From NCBI RefSeq assembly GCF_905147045.1, contig NC_065896.1, positions 8,519,001-8,583,000 on the forward strand: a DNA stretch of 64,000 nucleotides. The letters are read 5' to 3'. This stretch comes from Nymphalis io (lineage: Eukaryota > Arthropoda > Insecta > Lepidoptera > Nymphalidae). The translations under genes and the position numbers were made by a program. Positions 10,373 through 23,419 of the stretch are shown here, one piece after another. Position 1 is the first letter of the stretch; the number at the start of each line of letters is the position of its first letter. The notes beneath the pieces were generated by a model. The model did not search any database, had not been told where the DNA came from, and was given only the letters and a program-made list of their open reading frames with translations.

Positions 10373-13300
10373 TCAAAGGAAGGGTCCCCAGCCAATATAC
10401 ATCTGGCATAAATTGTGGATGCTCGTAGCTTCAACGATTAAATGTTCAACTTGACCTTCAGGCGATAGAGATAACGACAACTGTTTGTTCTTTGTTTTTA
10501 CCTGAAAAAAATATATTAACATAATGGGTGCAAACAATAAACATCTGAAGCTTTTGTTCTAAGCATGTTTTAAAGGGTCAGTGAACTAAGCAAAACATGT
10601 TACTTTTAATATTATTGTAGTAGCAGTGCTGGTGTCTGGGTAGGTACCACTTAACTAGCAAGGCTAATAAGTAAGTATAAGAAATTGTTATTATTTTAAA
10701 TAGTATTAATTTCTATGGGTGAGGAGAGGTGGTGGTCACTGACCTTCAGGTAGATTTTTGGCCGTCCCCTTACTACGACTGAGCAAAAACTCACCATGCC
10801 ATTGAGTCTCTGTCGGATGTGCTGCAGGTGCTGCAGCGCCTGCTCGTTGGTTCGCTCGCCGTGGTCGAGCGCTCGCGAGCGGCCCCACGACACGAGCGGG
10901 TCGTACACGAAGGGCCCCACCACCGACATGAGCGCCGCTGTCTGTGCGCGCAGCGCCACCATCACCGCCTCGCAGCTTTTCCTGGACAACACATTAATAT
11001 ATAACAAGACGGCTTAGTGTTTACAACACATGAATCTTTCAGACCCAGACAAATATCACTGAATTTTCAGGCACTTATCTTGTTCAAGTTAAATAAAAGA
11101 TTGTGAGGAAACGTGAAGAATTCGGAGGAAAATCTGGCATATGTGGTACAAATAAACACCAACTCGTAGTGGAGCAGCCTGTTGGTAATAGCTACAACCC
11201 TTCTCCTCTGGAAGCGATGAGGCCTTTGCCTAGCAGTGGGACATATATAGGCTGTTAATTTGCTTTACTTTTAGATTAATATAGTGATTCGATACTCTCG
11301 AGAAAAAATTGGTAAACAAAATTGTTAATAAAAGTTCTTGATTATTCTGCTTTCATATCAATTATTTTTTATACATAATAGAAAATAAGACAACTCACCT
11401 AAACATGCCTTCATGTTTGAGAGGACCCATAGCGGCTTCCATGTTGTGTGTCAACCTGAAAGGTACTCTCTCAGGCCATTCGAATGATTCCCCCTTGTTG
11501 AACAAACAATTGAAGTCGACGTGGACTGTGTCGCCGTTCGTTGAGTCGAAGGATATATTCTCACCATGTCTATCCCCTAAACCTGAGGAAATATTAAGAA
11601 ATTAAGTTGTGAGTAGTGTATGAGCTAAAACGAATACCTGTTTTGTGATAACATCTAAATACTTATTACTATTAAAACGCAATCGTGAATTTGATATTAT
11701 TATAATAATTACAAAATTAACGGGATACATCCATCAACTATCATATCGATTTATAAACATTTTATAAATGAGATACGATTGGGTTCTTATTCTTATGTAT
11801 ATTATTCTAACAAATATTTTATTTCAAAATATCAAATAAACAACAATTCACGTGTCGTAAAAATATATTATGGTTAATCATTATTGTACAAAATATTCCT
11901 CTGCTAACACTCAATAATGTCGTCATTTTCTAAGGTTTTAGAAGATTAGAATTAAAAGTATAAAAGTAACAAACGTTATCTTTGTATATATTTCTGGAAG
12001 CTTACCTAAAATGTAGCCAACCATGGACATCACAGCTGTAGTACGTATGTAAGCTGATCTAGCTTGATACCTGCGGAAAAAGGGTTTATTTTTCTTACAT
12101 TCAAAATATATATTACTATATATATATATATAACAAAGTAGCATATATATATATGCTACTTTGTTTCTATTACTACCTTATATTATTATAAATTATAACA
12201 ATAACTTTGGAAGGATAGGGAAATGTTTTTCCATGTCAAATCTTAATTTATTGTTTATTGCGTATGTTTTTTATAAAGTATTAAATTATAGAAAACCATT
12301 TAAATCTAACGATTAAAAAATACTTTAAACAAGTTCGGATCGCTTACCACCCATAAGGATCAGAAAATACTCTTCTAAACCACTCCTGGAATACCGGCGG
12401 ATGCCGCGGCAGTAATTGTTCTTCATAAATACGACGTTTTTTCTCGACAGGGTCTTTATTGGAGCACATCATTTCTTTCAGTTCGCGATTATTTGTGTGT
12501 ATACCTGTATATGTATATTGAGAAAATATAGTCCTGAGTAATTAATTACAAAATAAATATCCAAAGGTGAAAATGAATGTATGTACACTCGCTTAAAGGC
12601 CAACTTGATCTGTTAACAATAAATAGTATTTTAAAACCAATAACTAATGTAACTGACAAACACAAGGAACATAACATTCCAAAAGTTGGTGGCGCATTGG
12701 CGATGCAAGGAATGGTTAAAATGTCTGACGGAGCTAATGTTTATGGGCAGTGGTGACCACTTACCATCAAGTGGCCGAATTTCCCGTCCGTCTACCTAAT
12801 ATAAAATAAAAATTACCTTTTTGTTTATAAATATGCATAAGAATAGGTCTTAAGCCAAGTAAATTTGGAACCCATTCAATAAGACCGCATTCCTCGTTTA
12901 AAGGCAAAACACTGTATGTCCTTATGTAGAGTCGTCTTTTGCGGGTCTCTGGTGCATCTTGAAGAAATCTATTAACAACACCATTGAACTCCATCAGACG
13001 GAAATCTTTGCGAAGATCATCTCGAGGCTTCAGCATAATTATATAAGCTTTGCCATCGGAACCTGAAATAAATAAACGTCATTCAATTTGTTGCCAAAAA
13101 GGATTTAAATAACTTAAATAAAAATAAAAGAAATTAGCAAACCTATTAATATTAATTATTAATATAAAGTTATTAAATATGAATTAAAATAGAACAGTAA
13201 CTCAATATTACGTTAAAAATACTTATTAGTTTTAACAACTTATTATCTCTGCTTACTTAGTTCCATATTAGTTATTAGGGGAAAATTGATTGATTTATGT

Positions 13301-16300
13301 TATCTTGTAATTATTCATTATTTTGTAAATCCGTGGTGTATGTTTTCCGAATAATAAATAGGCGACAACCATGATGCATCCCAAAAATTATAATTTTATA
13401 GCTACTTGAATATACCTATTATAATTATAATTCAAGGGTCTGGATATTTATGTCACAATCACTACCGATTATTGTCCATTGTTATCTGTATTTGTTGCGA
13501 TTTACTAGCATTTGGTAAAAATAAGTCATACTAAATACTTTTCCTAATAATTGAAAATGACCAGCTACGATTGCAAGCCATCATACACTCCCAAAATTAT
13601 GACAGCATTACAAAAACCTATCAGCCAATTTAAAACCTTAACTTGTTAGAAATAACATTTAATTTTGCTTGAAGTATTTTTTTTTACAATTGCATATAAT
13701 ACAGTATTTACCACGTAAAGTAACTTTTCTTGGTTTTTGCAACGACGGCAGAATAGTGACACGTTCTTCAATGCCGGCGATGTATACCGTCGGTTCCGTC
13801 GGTATGTTGAAGTCGATCCGTTCTTGTCTGGCTGCCTTCGATGGTAGTACTATTTTACAGAACTCTTGGAATGGCATCATGATATGACTGAAGTTGTCGG
13901 ACGAGAGGAGTCGCGGCAGACCTCGGACGAGAGCTGACACTGTGGTCGACTGTCAATAAAAATTGATTCGTTTTATTTTTATTTTATCTGGAAAATGGTC
14001 TACACAATGGTTACGTAATGGCTGATCACCCACACTCATAGACATTTGCTGTATAAGAAATATCAAGTGTTCACAAATACCAAGCTATATTCGATATAAT
14101 GCTTCGTGCTAAATAAGTGTGCTTAAACTGCTTACTATACAGGTTAATTTTTAAAACCTATCAGGACTATTTTTTTTCTATGACTTAACAATTCAACAGA
14201 TTTTATTTAATTAAATTAATTAAAAATAATCAAATTGATCTCTCTTAGCCTTAATAACTCAGCAGGGTGCGGGCGGGTGTCACCGGCGGGGTGTCGCGTG
14301 ACATATCATCAGTGGGCAAAATAATAAGAGCGGGTCGCATACGGAGCCGGCGCTGGGCACGGGGTTGTTGCAGAGCTCGATGAGGCGCTCGGCGAGCGCG
14401 GTGAAGTCGTCGCGCAGGCGGCGCGCGGCGGGCTGGCGCAGCGCGGGCGCCGCGAACACGTCGGCGCAGCGCCGCGCGCGCACGGGGTAGCCCGACTGCA
14501 GCACGCTCAGGCTCATCCACAGCGACTGCTGCGGGTACGCCACCACCAGCTTCACGAGGATCGCCTTCAGCTGCTGGTACACCTGCCGACACTGCCTAAT
14601 GACTCAACTGAAACTAGCGGTGCTTGCCAATAGTGGGAAACGCGTTCGTCCAATCGAATATATACAGCATGTAGTGACTGAACCATTTCGTCTTCTTATA
14701 ATTACTATAGTTATGTAACGTATACTAAAATAAAATATATTTTAAGCACCACTTACTATCTGTATACGTGCATAAATTATAGGAGTAGGATATACATGTC
14801 TCAGTGATATTATAAATAAGTTTTAAATTGACCTCTTTGACGGGGTGACAAATTCTCGATATGATCTGCGAAAAGGCCGTCAAAAATAGATATGTCGGGA
14901 GCCTTTCGGAATAAGTCTTTATAATTTCTGTCATTTGAGCTAGTATTGAATGAATACTCGTATCCGCTGCCGTCACTTCGACGTCCAACCTATAAAAAAA
15001 AACTTAATTATATTAACATATAACATAAAATAAACCTCAATTTATTACTATATATACAATATAAATAATATAATAGTGAAATTATAACAATAACCGTCTC
15101 GGCAAAATACTTTTAACTGTATAAGCAATTTTTAAATTGCTGATAATAATAAAGTAGTCTGCGTACCATATGGACAGCATCCTGGGCATGCTCTGGTAGA
15201 GGTACTTGTGCCCGTACTGCAGCGCCTTCCCGTAGCTGTTGAGCGCGTACAGGCGGCGCGCCCACACCGCGCTCGCCGGCGCGCCGCCCTCCGCGCCGCT
15301 CGCCTTCTCGTAGTACGAGCCGAGGCACACCTGGAATTCATATATATTGTTATGTATTGTTTTCGCACTACGTTATATCAACGGAAGGTGCTGTAAGTCA
15401 TAAGTTGCACTCATTATCTCAGTATCATATTTAATTCAACGTGTTGCCAATAGATGGCGCTGTAATTTATTTTCCTTAAAATGATTGCTCGACTCTAGTG
15501 GCGACGGTTAAATTATAAATATCATTGTAGACCTTGGGCTCTCATTCATTTCGCTCGCCTGCCGTCTAATGGAAAGCAGATTTAAAAGGAAATTGTGATT
15601 GATATTCAATTTTTTTGTTCCACGTCCTAACAATATATAATATATATGTATTTACATCATTCCAAAAAATATTGTCTAGAATTACTTTAATTATATAATT
15701 ATTTTATCGATAGTAAGAATCAATAGTTATAATATATTATCTTTGGCATTCGCAATACTTCATAAATAATATAAAATAAAATTAGTATGTCAAATTACTT
15801 ACCAAACTCTTCTCCCATTGTTTGAAGACATCAACTGCCTCCTTATAGTAGCCGATGTTCACATCGACATCAACATTAGTTGTTTCATCATTATATTTGG
15901 CTATCAAGAGCTTCGCTTTAGCGCATATTTTTCTAAAAATATAAATTTTGTTTAACTCACACAATAGTCTGTGTAAAGTAAAGAATAATGTTTCATTTCT
16001 TAGTAAATATAACCATTATTCTTTAATCTGTTTCATCATCTTAACATAACAAACGTACCTCTAGACATAAGACTATTTTGCCGTAATTTTATTGGAGTAA
16101 ATTTATATTTTGAAAACAAACGGACGCATTTGAACGCACAGTACAGTAACAGCCTGTTAATGTACCACTGCTGTGCTAAGGCCACCTCTCCCTTTTGAGG
16201 CGGTTTGGAGCTTATTCCACCACGCTGCTCCAATGCGGATTGGTAGAATACACACGTGGCAGAATTTCAATGAAATTAGACACATGCAGGTTTCCTCACG

Positions 16301-18465
16301 CTGTTTTCCTTCACCGTCAAGCACGAGATGAATTATAAACACGAATTAAGCACATGAAAATTCAGTGGTGCTTGCCCGGGTTTGAACCCACGATCATCGG
16401 TTAAGATTTACGCGTTCTAACCACTAGGCCATCTCGGCTAGATTTGAACGTTTTATCGTAATATAGATCGCGTTAAAATAACTATTTTACACTAGCACTA
16501 TTATGTACTTTACGGAAAAGCCAAAAACTTTACAAAGACATTTCAATATCGTAAGCATTATTTTGTTTTTAAAAGATATAACTATTATTAATAACATATA
16601 ACTCGTATTCTCTTGTGTCCTAATTTAGATTTAACAATCCATTTTTCGGATTCAATTCAAACTAATAAAATATTGATTTTATCTGTCTAGTGATTCTTAT
16701 AAGCAGAATGAGGAAGTTGGAACTGTTTACACAATTTTTTCAGGTAATAAAAAGTTAACTGATAATTTCAGAAATCAAACATTAAAAGCACAAAACAATC
16801 CTTCAGATAACTAGCTTTGCTTAAAGTGTAAAAATAAATTCTTGAAGCAATACAAGAGTGTAACATTCATTCACCTCTGTTCCTGCGTAAGGTTTTCTAA
16901 ATCCGGGAAGGCCTCCTCAATGCCACGTCGGAGCGTGGTCATCACGTGTTCCTGCTGCCCACGAGCCCAGTATATTTTCGCCTTTTCAATGAATAGTTCT
17001 TCCGGTTTGTATTCCTCAGCATTTAAAATATACATGTATGACTGAAACGATTCACTCCGTATTAAGATTTATGATGATATTTATTTGTGGGAACTAAGAT
17101 TTTATGTCCCTTGTGTGTGTGTAATTACACTGGCTCACTCACCCTTCAAACCGGAACACAACAATATCAAGTATTGCTGTTTTGCGGTAGAATATCTGAT
17201 GAGTGGGTGGTACCTACCCAGACGAGCTTGCACAAAGCCCTACCACCAGTAAAAATGTATAATGTTAAATATCATATCATCATTGTTTAAGTATTTATGA
17301 CAAACTAAGTTCAGACTGCGGTTTAACCCGCGTGCAAACGGAGGGGGGAAGTGTTAGGTAACCTATGTTCTTTTCTGCACCTCTGAGAACGTGTACGCAT
17401 AATTTCATGATGATCGGTTGAATAGTTAAAAACGCGAAAGCGTAACAAATAAACAAACAAATTCACTGTCGCATTTATAATTTCAGTAATAGCAGATACA
17501 AGTGATCATTTATTAGTAACAGTAAGAGTAACAGCCTGTAAATGTCCCACTGCTGGGCTAAGGCCTCCCCCCCCCTATTTTTGGAGCTTATTCTACCACG
17601 CTGCTCCAATGCGGGAATACACATGTGACAGAATTTTGATGAAATTAGACACATGCAGGTTTCCTCACGATATTTTCCTTCACCGAAAAGCACGAGATGA
17701 ATTATAAAAAGATTAAGCACATGAAAATTCAGAAGTGCTTTCCGGGTTTGAACCCACGTTCATCGGGATCGTATCATTTATTAAATAATGGTACATTTAT
17801 TGGATCAAAACAAAAAAGATAAATGACAAACTGAAGTAATTGATGAACTAATTGTTTAATAAAAATAATTGTGATGTTAATCACAATCTGGTACGTACCT
17901 TTTTTTGATAAATGCCATAACATGAAAGGAATATTTAATATTATAACGATAATATGAACACTAAAGGCTCATTTTATAGTAAGAAAATTGTTACTTATAT
18001 TATAGGGTTATAATAAAACCAATCACCTGCTGGAACACACCAGCTTTTCTGGCGTGCTTCGCGCTTTGTAACCACAGGTCGCCGATACAGGCCTTCAGCC
18101 TACTCGCCGTCAATGGGTGGGTTGGTTCAAGCAATTCCTACATATAAATTTAATTAGAAAATTATTACTACTAAAATTACTTTATGTGAAAAAGCACTTA
18201 TAGAATATGTGATAATTGACATATCAAGATGCAATAATGTATATACACATTTTATTTTTACAATCTTTTTTGACTGTGATGTCGATAAAAGAGGCCAATC
18301 AGTCAATCACACAATTTCATCAGTCTATTTGTGCATACATCATGATAAACTTGAAATAGATTTCAATGAAACGGTATTGCGACAGCTTTATAACCTTACA
18401 TCAACCCAGAGGCAAATTTTTGCAACATTTGAACAAAGTGAGCGACATTATTATTATACACCCTG

Positions 18466-18541
<76 letters not shown>

Positions 18542-21500
18542 TTGTCTATCCTACCTGTGTTTGGTGCAACAGTATCCTCCTAAGTCTAAGCAGAGGCTCG
18601 ATAGTCCTGAAGTCCGATTGCACGACGGACAGTCTCTGCCGCCACTCGCCCAGCAGATCATTAATTACTTGAATACCTTGTCCGCTACCGTCGTCTATGC
18701 CTTTTAATCTAGAAAAACATCATTTTGATTTTTAATATCATAATATTTACTGATACATATGATATGAATATTTTAATATTTAAATTAAAAAATAATTAAT
18801 CAAGCAACGAAATATAAAATGTATTGAGGCAAACTTATTTTAAATTAGGCCTATCACCACCCGCACTTATATTTTTACAAAACTGGAGCTCGATATGCAC
18901 AGTCTCTAGTGGCTTACTTGAGTCCGTAACAGCCTGTGAATGTCCCACTGCTGGGCTAAAGGCCTCCTCTCCTCTTTTTGAGGAGAAGGTTTGGAGCTTA
19001 TTCCACCACGCTGCTCCAATGCGGGTTGGTAGAATTCACATGTGGCAGAATTTCAGTGAAATTAGACACATGCAGGTTTCCTCACGATGTTTTCCTTCAC
19101 CGTAAAGCACGAGATGAATTATAATCACAAATTAAGCACATGAAAATTCAGTGGTGCTTGCCCGGGTTTGAACCCACGGTCATCGGTTAAGATTCACGCT
19201 TTCTTACCACAGGGCCATCTCGGCTATTGTATTACTTGAGTCCGGCCAACGTAGATTGCGTCCATTCATGATATATAATTTTATTTTAAATACCCAATTT
19301 CCAATAAAAAAGATTAAAATTATCATACTGTTGCAGAATCCATCAGAAAGATCATTTTATCCATAATCTTGAACAGTTTTCATATGTATTATATAGAATA
19401 TTTGAATATATATATTAATTATTTAAATATCCACCTTTTCAAAACTTCCTCGGCGTGTCCAGCCTCCGTAATGATATGCAACCCGAGAACACTCTGGTAA
19501 CCACTTCTGAGCGCACTTTCCTCTCTACTCTTCCCGTCCATTTGTTGTAGCAATCTCATCATCGCATCGTCACAGAACGTTTTAAACATGTCGTGGTCTT
19601 CCTTGCGAAAGGCGAGTAGAATTCGACCCATTAGGAGTCCCCAATTTTCTCGTGAAGGGGGCTGCGATTGATTTTAATTACATCACATTATATGTTAAAA
19701 ATATACAAATTTGGTACATCATTTGTCTAATAAATAATTATTATTTTAAACACCTAACCCTGACATAAATAACTAACAATAGGTCAGATTGTCATACAAT
19801 AGAATAATTCTGGTAACCTGTATGCAACGGTACGGTATTTATAGGTTTATTGTTGCAAAGTAATTATTTTTAGAAAAAACAATTACAATAATTAATTTTA
19901 TGTATTTATTTGTTTACGATACCGTGCGGTTCCAGCACTGTAAAATAGACCTATCGTTTAAGCTAAGTAAGGGGAATTATTGGAAGCGCATCCATCAATA
20001 CCTTCAGAACTTATCGGCACAACCAGCCTTATGGTGACAAGAAACCACCCACCAGCAAAAGCAGACAATTTTTATAAATATAATAATGACTTAAAATAAT
20101 AAATATGTTCAACATACCACCGGCTTTTTCACCAGCTCTTCCAATTGTTCGAATCTCCCCAGTCTCCATAATGGCTCAGCCGATAATTCCATCATGTTAT
20201 CTGAGTCATGTTCATTGAGCAGACGATACGCTGTGAACGGCTGATCGAGGTCCAAGTAGAATTCTATCATTCCCTAAAATCAAATACATTATCCGAAACA
20301 ACATTGATTTATATTTTATTTTGATTTTTACATCAAACTTGTAGAATTCTATGACTAATCATTATGCATACAATAAAACATATACTCGCTATTTTTGTTT
20401 AAAGTTAAATATTGCTTATTAAATGAGTTATTTAATCATTTCATGTATAGCAAAATATTCTGACAAGTTGCTTAAATTTAACAGCAATACATCGATTTAT
20501 GACGAGCCGGTTGGCGTGGTTGGTAGATACTTGCCTTTCACGCCGAAGGTTGTGGGTTCGATTCTCACCCAGGACAGACATTTGTGTGCATGAACATGTC
20601 TGTTTGTCCTGAGTTTGAGTGTAATTATCTATATAAGTATGTATTTACAAAAGAAAAGTAGTATATGTAGTATATCAGTTGTCTGGTTTCCATAGCACAA
20701 GCTCTGTACAAGCTTAATTTGGGATCAGATGGCCGTGTGAAAAATGTCCCAGGATATTATTATTATTATTTTCACTGGACTGGACAGTATCTATCCGAAA
20801 TATATATAATATGTTTTTATTTTCCATTGAAAAGGTTGCCATTTAAATATATTTTTTAAGTGCAATGTCGAGTAACAAAAAACATAAATTAATTTTGAAT
20901 AAAGGAAACAATATATTACTTGCAAGCTATGGCGGTCGAGCTGTCCATCCTGCGCCAGCCGCTCGTAGCACAGCGCGGCGTCCTGCAGGCGGCCCGTCAC
21001 CACCTGCGTCAGGATAAACTCCTTCAGCGACGGCTCCGACCTCTTGATGGATAAGATACCTGAAATGCGTTATTTTACTTCTTTTAATCTACTTCATTAG
21101 GGAAAAGAAGCATCGGCAGACCAACAAAACGGTGGGCTGATGACATTGTTAAGAAAGCAGGGCAAGAATGGATGATTCTGGCCAGAGATAGAGGATTCTG
21201 GAAGGAGAAAAAGGAGGCCTTCACCCTATCGGGATCCACATTTCAAGATAATAACTAACCGCACTAACACTAGATTAATAAGTTAAAATATATACTAACA
21301 CGACTAAGAACCATTTGAATTGTAAACATTTTAATGTGGAATAAAAGGCTAGTAAAGACTATATATACTACATATATATACTATAATCTACTTCAAAAAT
21401 AATATAGACTTATAAAAAGGTTTTAATACATCAAAATATTTACGTAAAATTCTTATGTTCAGACATATGTATACGTGGACGGCTTAGATTAATGGAATCA

Positions 21501-23350
21501 AATCATTAAAAAAAAACGTTGGCTCCTATCTATAGAAATATATTTCAAATAACATTTTTATTATATTATTACTATATTTTTTTTTTAATATAATAAAATG
21601 AAACAAACCGGCAACAGAATCGGGTTCATCCAACAAAGCGTATATCTCAGCTAACAAGGGCAGCTGTTCCTGTACATGTCCCTTATCCTCGTCCATATAA
21701 AGCTCCAAGTATTGCAATGCGCGTTCGAGTTCTCCGCATGCATAATTACCACGAGCTATCATTAGTTTATCGAAACTCTCTACAAACTTCTTAATTGACC
21801 TTAAATAGAGAAATAAGAAAAAATATTGACGCCGAGTAATAGTTCGATCAAAAATAATTTTATTAATTAATTTTTAGCTGTTAATATATTACTAATTATA
21901 AATATGATTCTTTTTGCTAATTTTAAGCAATTGACAAGCTATTTCATAGAATGTCTGATATATCTTACTTGTAATTTTCGTTCGCCAAGGGTAGTTGCTT
22001 CACGTTGGTCCATTCCAGGAGCCATCGATTCAAGAAGTCCAGTAAAGTATATATTGTTTTGCTATACTTATTCTAAAAATAAATTAAAGCTTAATACAAT
22101 TTACATACGGCAATATACACGCTCCAAAATCAGTCTAGTAGTGCACTTACCTGCAAATGTCTATAAGCAAATGTGGCTCCTTACATTTATAATTATTGTT
22201 CTTCCATTTTATTTATATATATAATGTCCCACATCTGGACAAAGGTCTCAAATAGACGGGAGCTTATCCCAACACGTGGTTTTATAGCAAGCTAGCGGAT
22301 ACACATGTGGCAGAGTTTCATCCGATACGTTCAGTTATACTTAATATGCTTTCCTCCACCGCCGAGCATCAGATAAATGATGGCGAAAACCCGAATTATT
22401 AACAAACAAAATATTAAGTGATTTTGATCCTGATATCTTTGATTCAATTCCACATATAAACCATAGCACTTAACTATGCCGGCTACTACATTTACGTATT
22501 CATTAAATAATTAAAAAAATAATAATTACCTGATTGCCTTCTGCTTGCACTGAATTAATATTTGGTGTCATCCTTATATGCCGCAACATTTTATACTTAG
22601 ATCTCTCTACCGTTGCTGGAATTACGCTTTCATTATTCTCTAAACCTAAAAGAGAGTTTTAATAATTACAAGACAAAAACGCCATCAATATTTACTGATA
22701 AAGCCATAGAAAATTGTAAATACCTATAACGGCCATTATTTCTTCCTGTATGAGCTGAACATTCTTATTGGACATAACAGCGTGAAGCAGCACATACGGT
22801 AAGAATAGGAATAGTGTCCGAACGTCGCGACGCATACTTGGGTGAACTGTACGCAAAAGTTCTCGAATACTTTCAGATTCTATTGAAGGTATTAATTGAC
22901 CCGTCCAACTGAAATATTGGGGTTATAAATTACGACAACACTACAAGACATTTTTATATTTGTAGCAGTATAAACGTCATTGCTTATCACATATGATGCA
23001 ATATATGACGTCATTAGCGGGTTTTGTGATGTCTGTGATTCTTGTTTCTAATGACATAACGACATGGTACATACATAATACAACTTATTACTATATTATT
23101 GGTATAATATCACAATATAACTTATTTCTATTTATCATTCTATTTATTTAAACGTACTTGTGTGCCCATTCCAGAAACACAGTTCCGTGTACAGAACCAA
23201 ATAATGGATGTACTTTCTTCGGCTGAGACGGATACGCCAGAGTGTACCTGTAAATATGTTTATCATCATTGATATTAAGTTTAACGTAATTATAATATAT
23301 ATACATATATATAATATATAATATATACATATATATATATATATATATTT

Positions 23351-23419
<69 letters not shown>

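Larger units (their letters stand above)
10373..14582 (-). other. ATR: ATR exons 22-29: PI3K-like kinase domain and FATC tail
   Basis: Residues of about 2055-2535. The N-lobe carries VTILPSLQKPRKVTLRG and the nucleotide-binding lysine in IIMLKPRDDLRKD. The catalytic loop GLGDRHGEN puts the catalytic Asp at about 2373 and the metal-binding Asn at about 2378. VHVDFN, with Asp at about 2392, is the DFG equivalent; a DFN in this position is as I recall for ATR. The last exon (42 residues) is the FATC tail. All catalytic residues are present, so the kinase should be active. Confidence 0.93.
14833..22072 (-). other. ATR: ATR exons 11-21: FAT domain
   Basis: Residues of about 1490-2054 form TPR-like helices, such as YLELYMDEDKGHVQEQLPLLAEIY and the CYERLAQDGQ, ENWGLLMGRILLAF and AKIYWARGQQEHV segments. 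They match the FAT domain order of ATR proteins, which wraps the kinase. These exons are short (104-227 nt) with introns that have accumulated SINEs and microsatellites. Confidence 0.85.

Noticed and set aside
14251..14592. Arginine/alanine-rich protein on an alternative frame
   Set aside because: It is a shadow of GC-rich ATR exon 22; the frame that splices correctly reads VYQQLKAIL...VRARRC and matches the kinase family. The same applies to alternative frames at 15082-15396 and 24094-24434.
18209..18707. Plus-strand ORFs with long Tyr-Ile runs
   Set aside because: They translate a TA microsatellite and the complement of ATR exon 16.
20501..20590. Functional tRNA gene
   Set aside because: A and B box words are present, but the same head recurs at 9229-9357, and the sequence continues into a SINE body with an (ATT)n tail.
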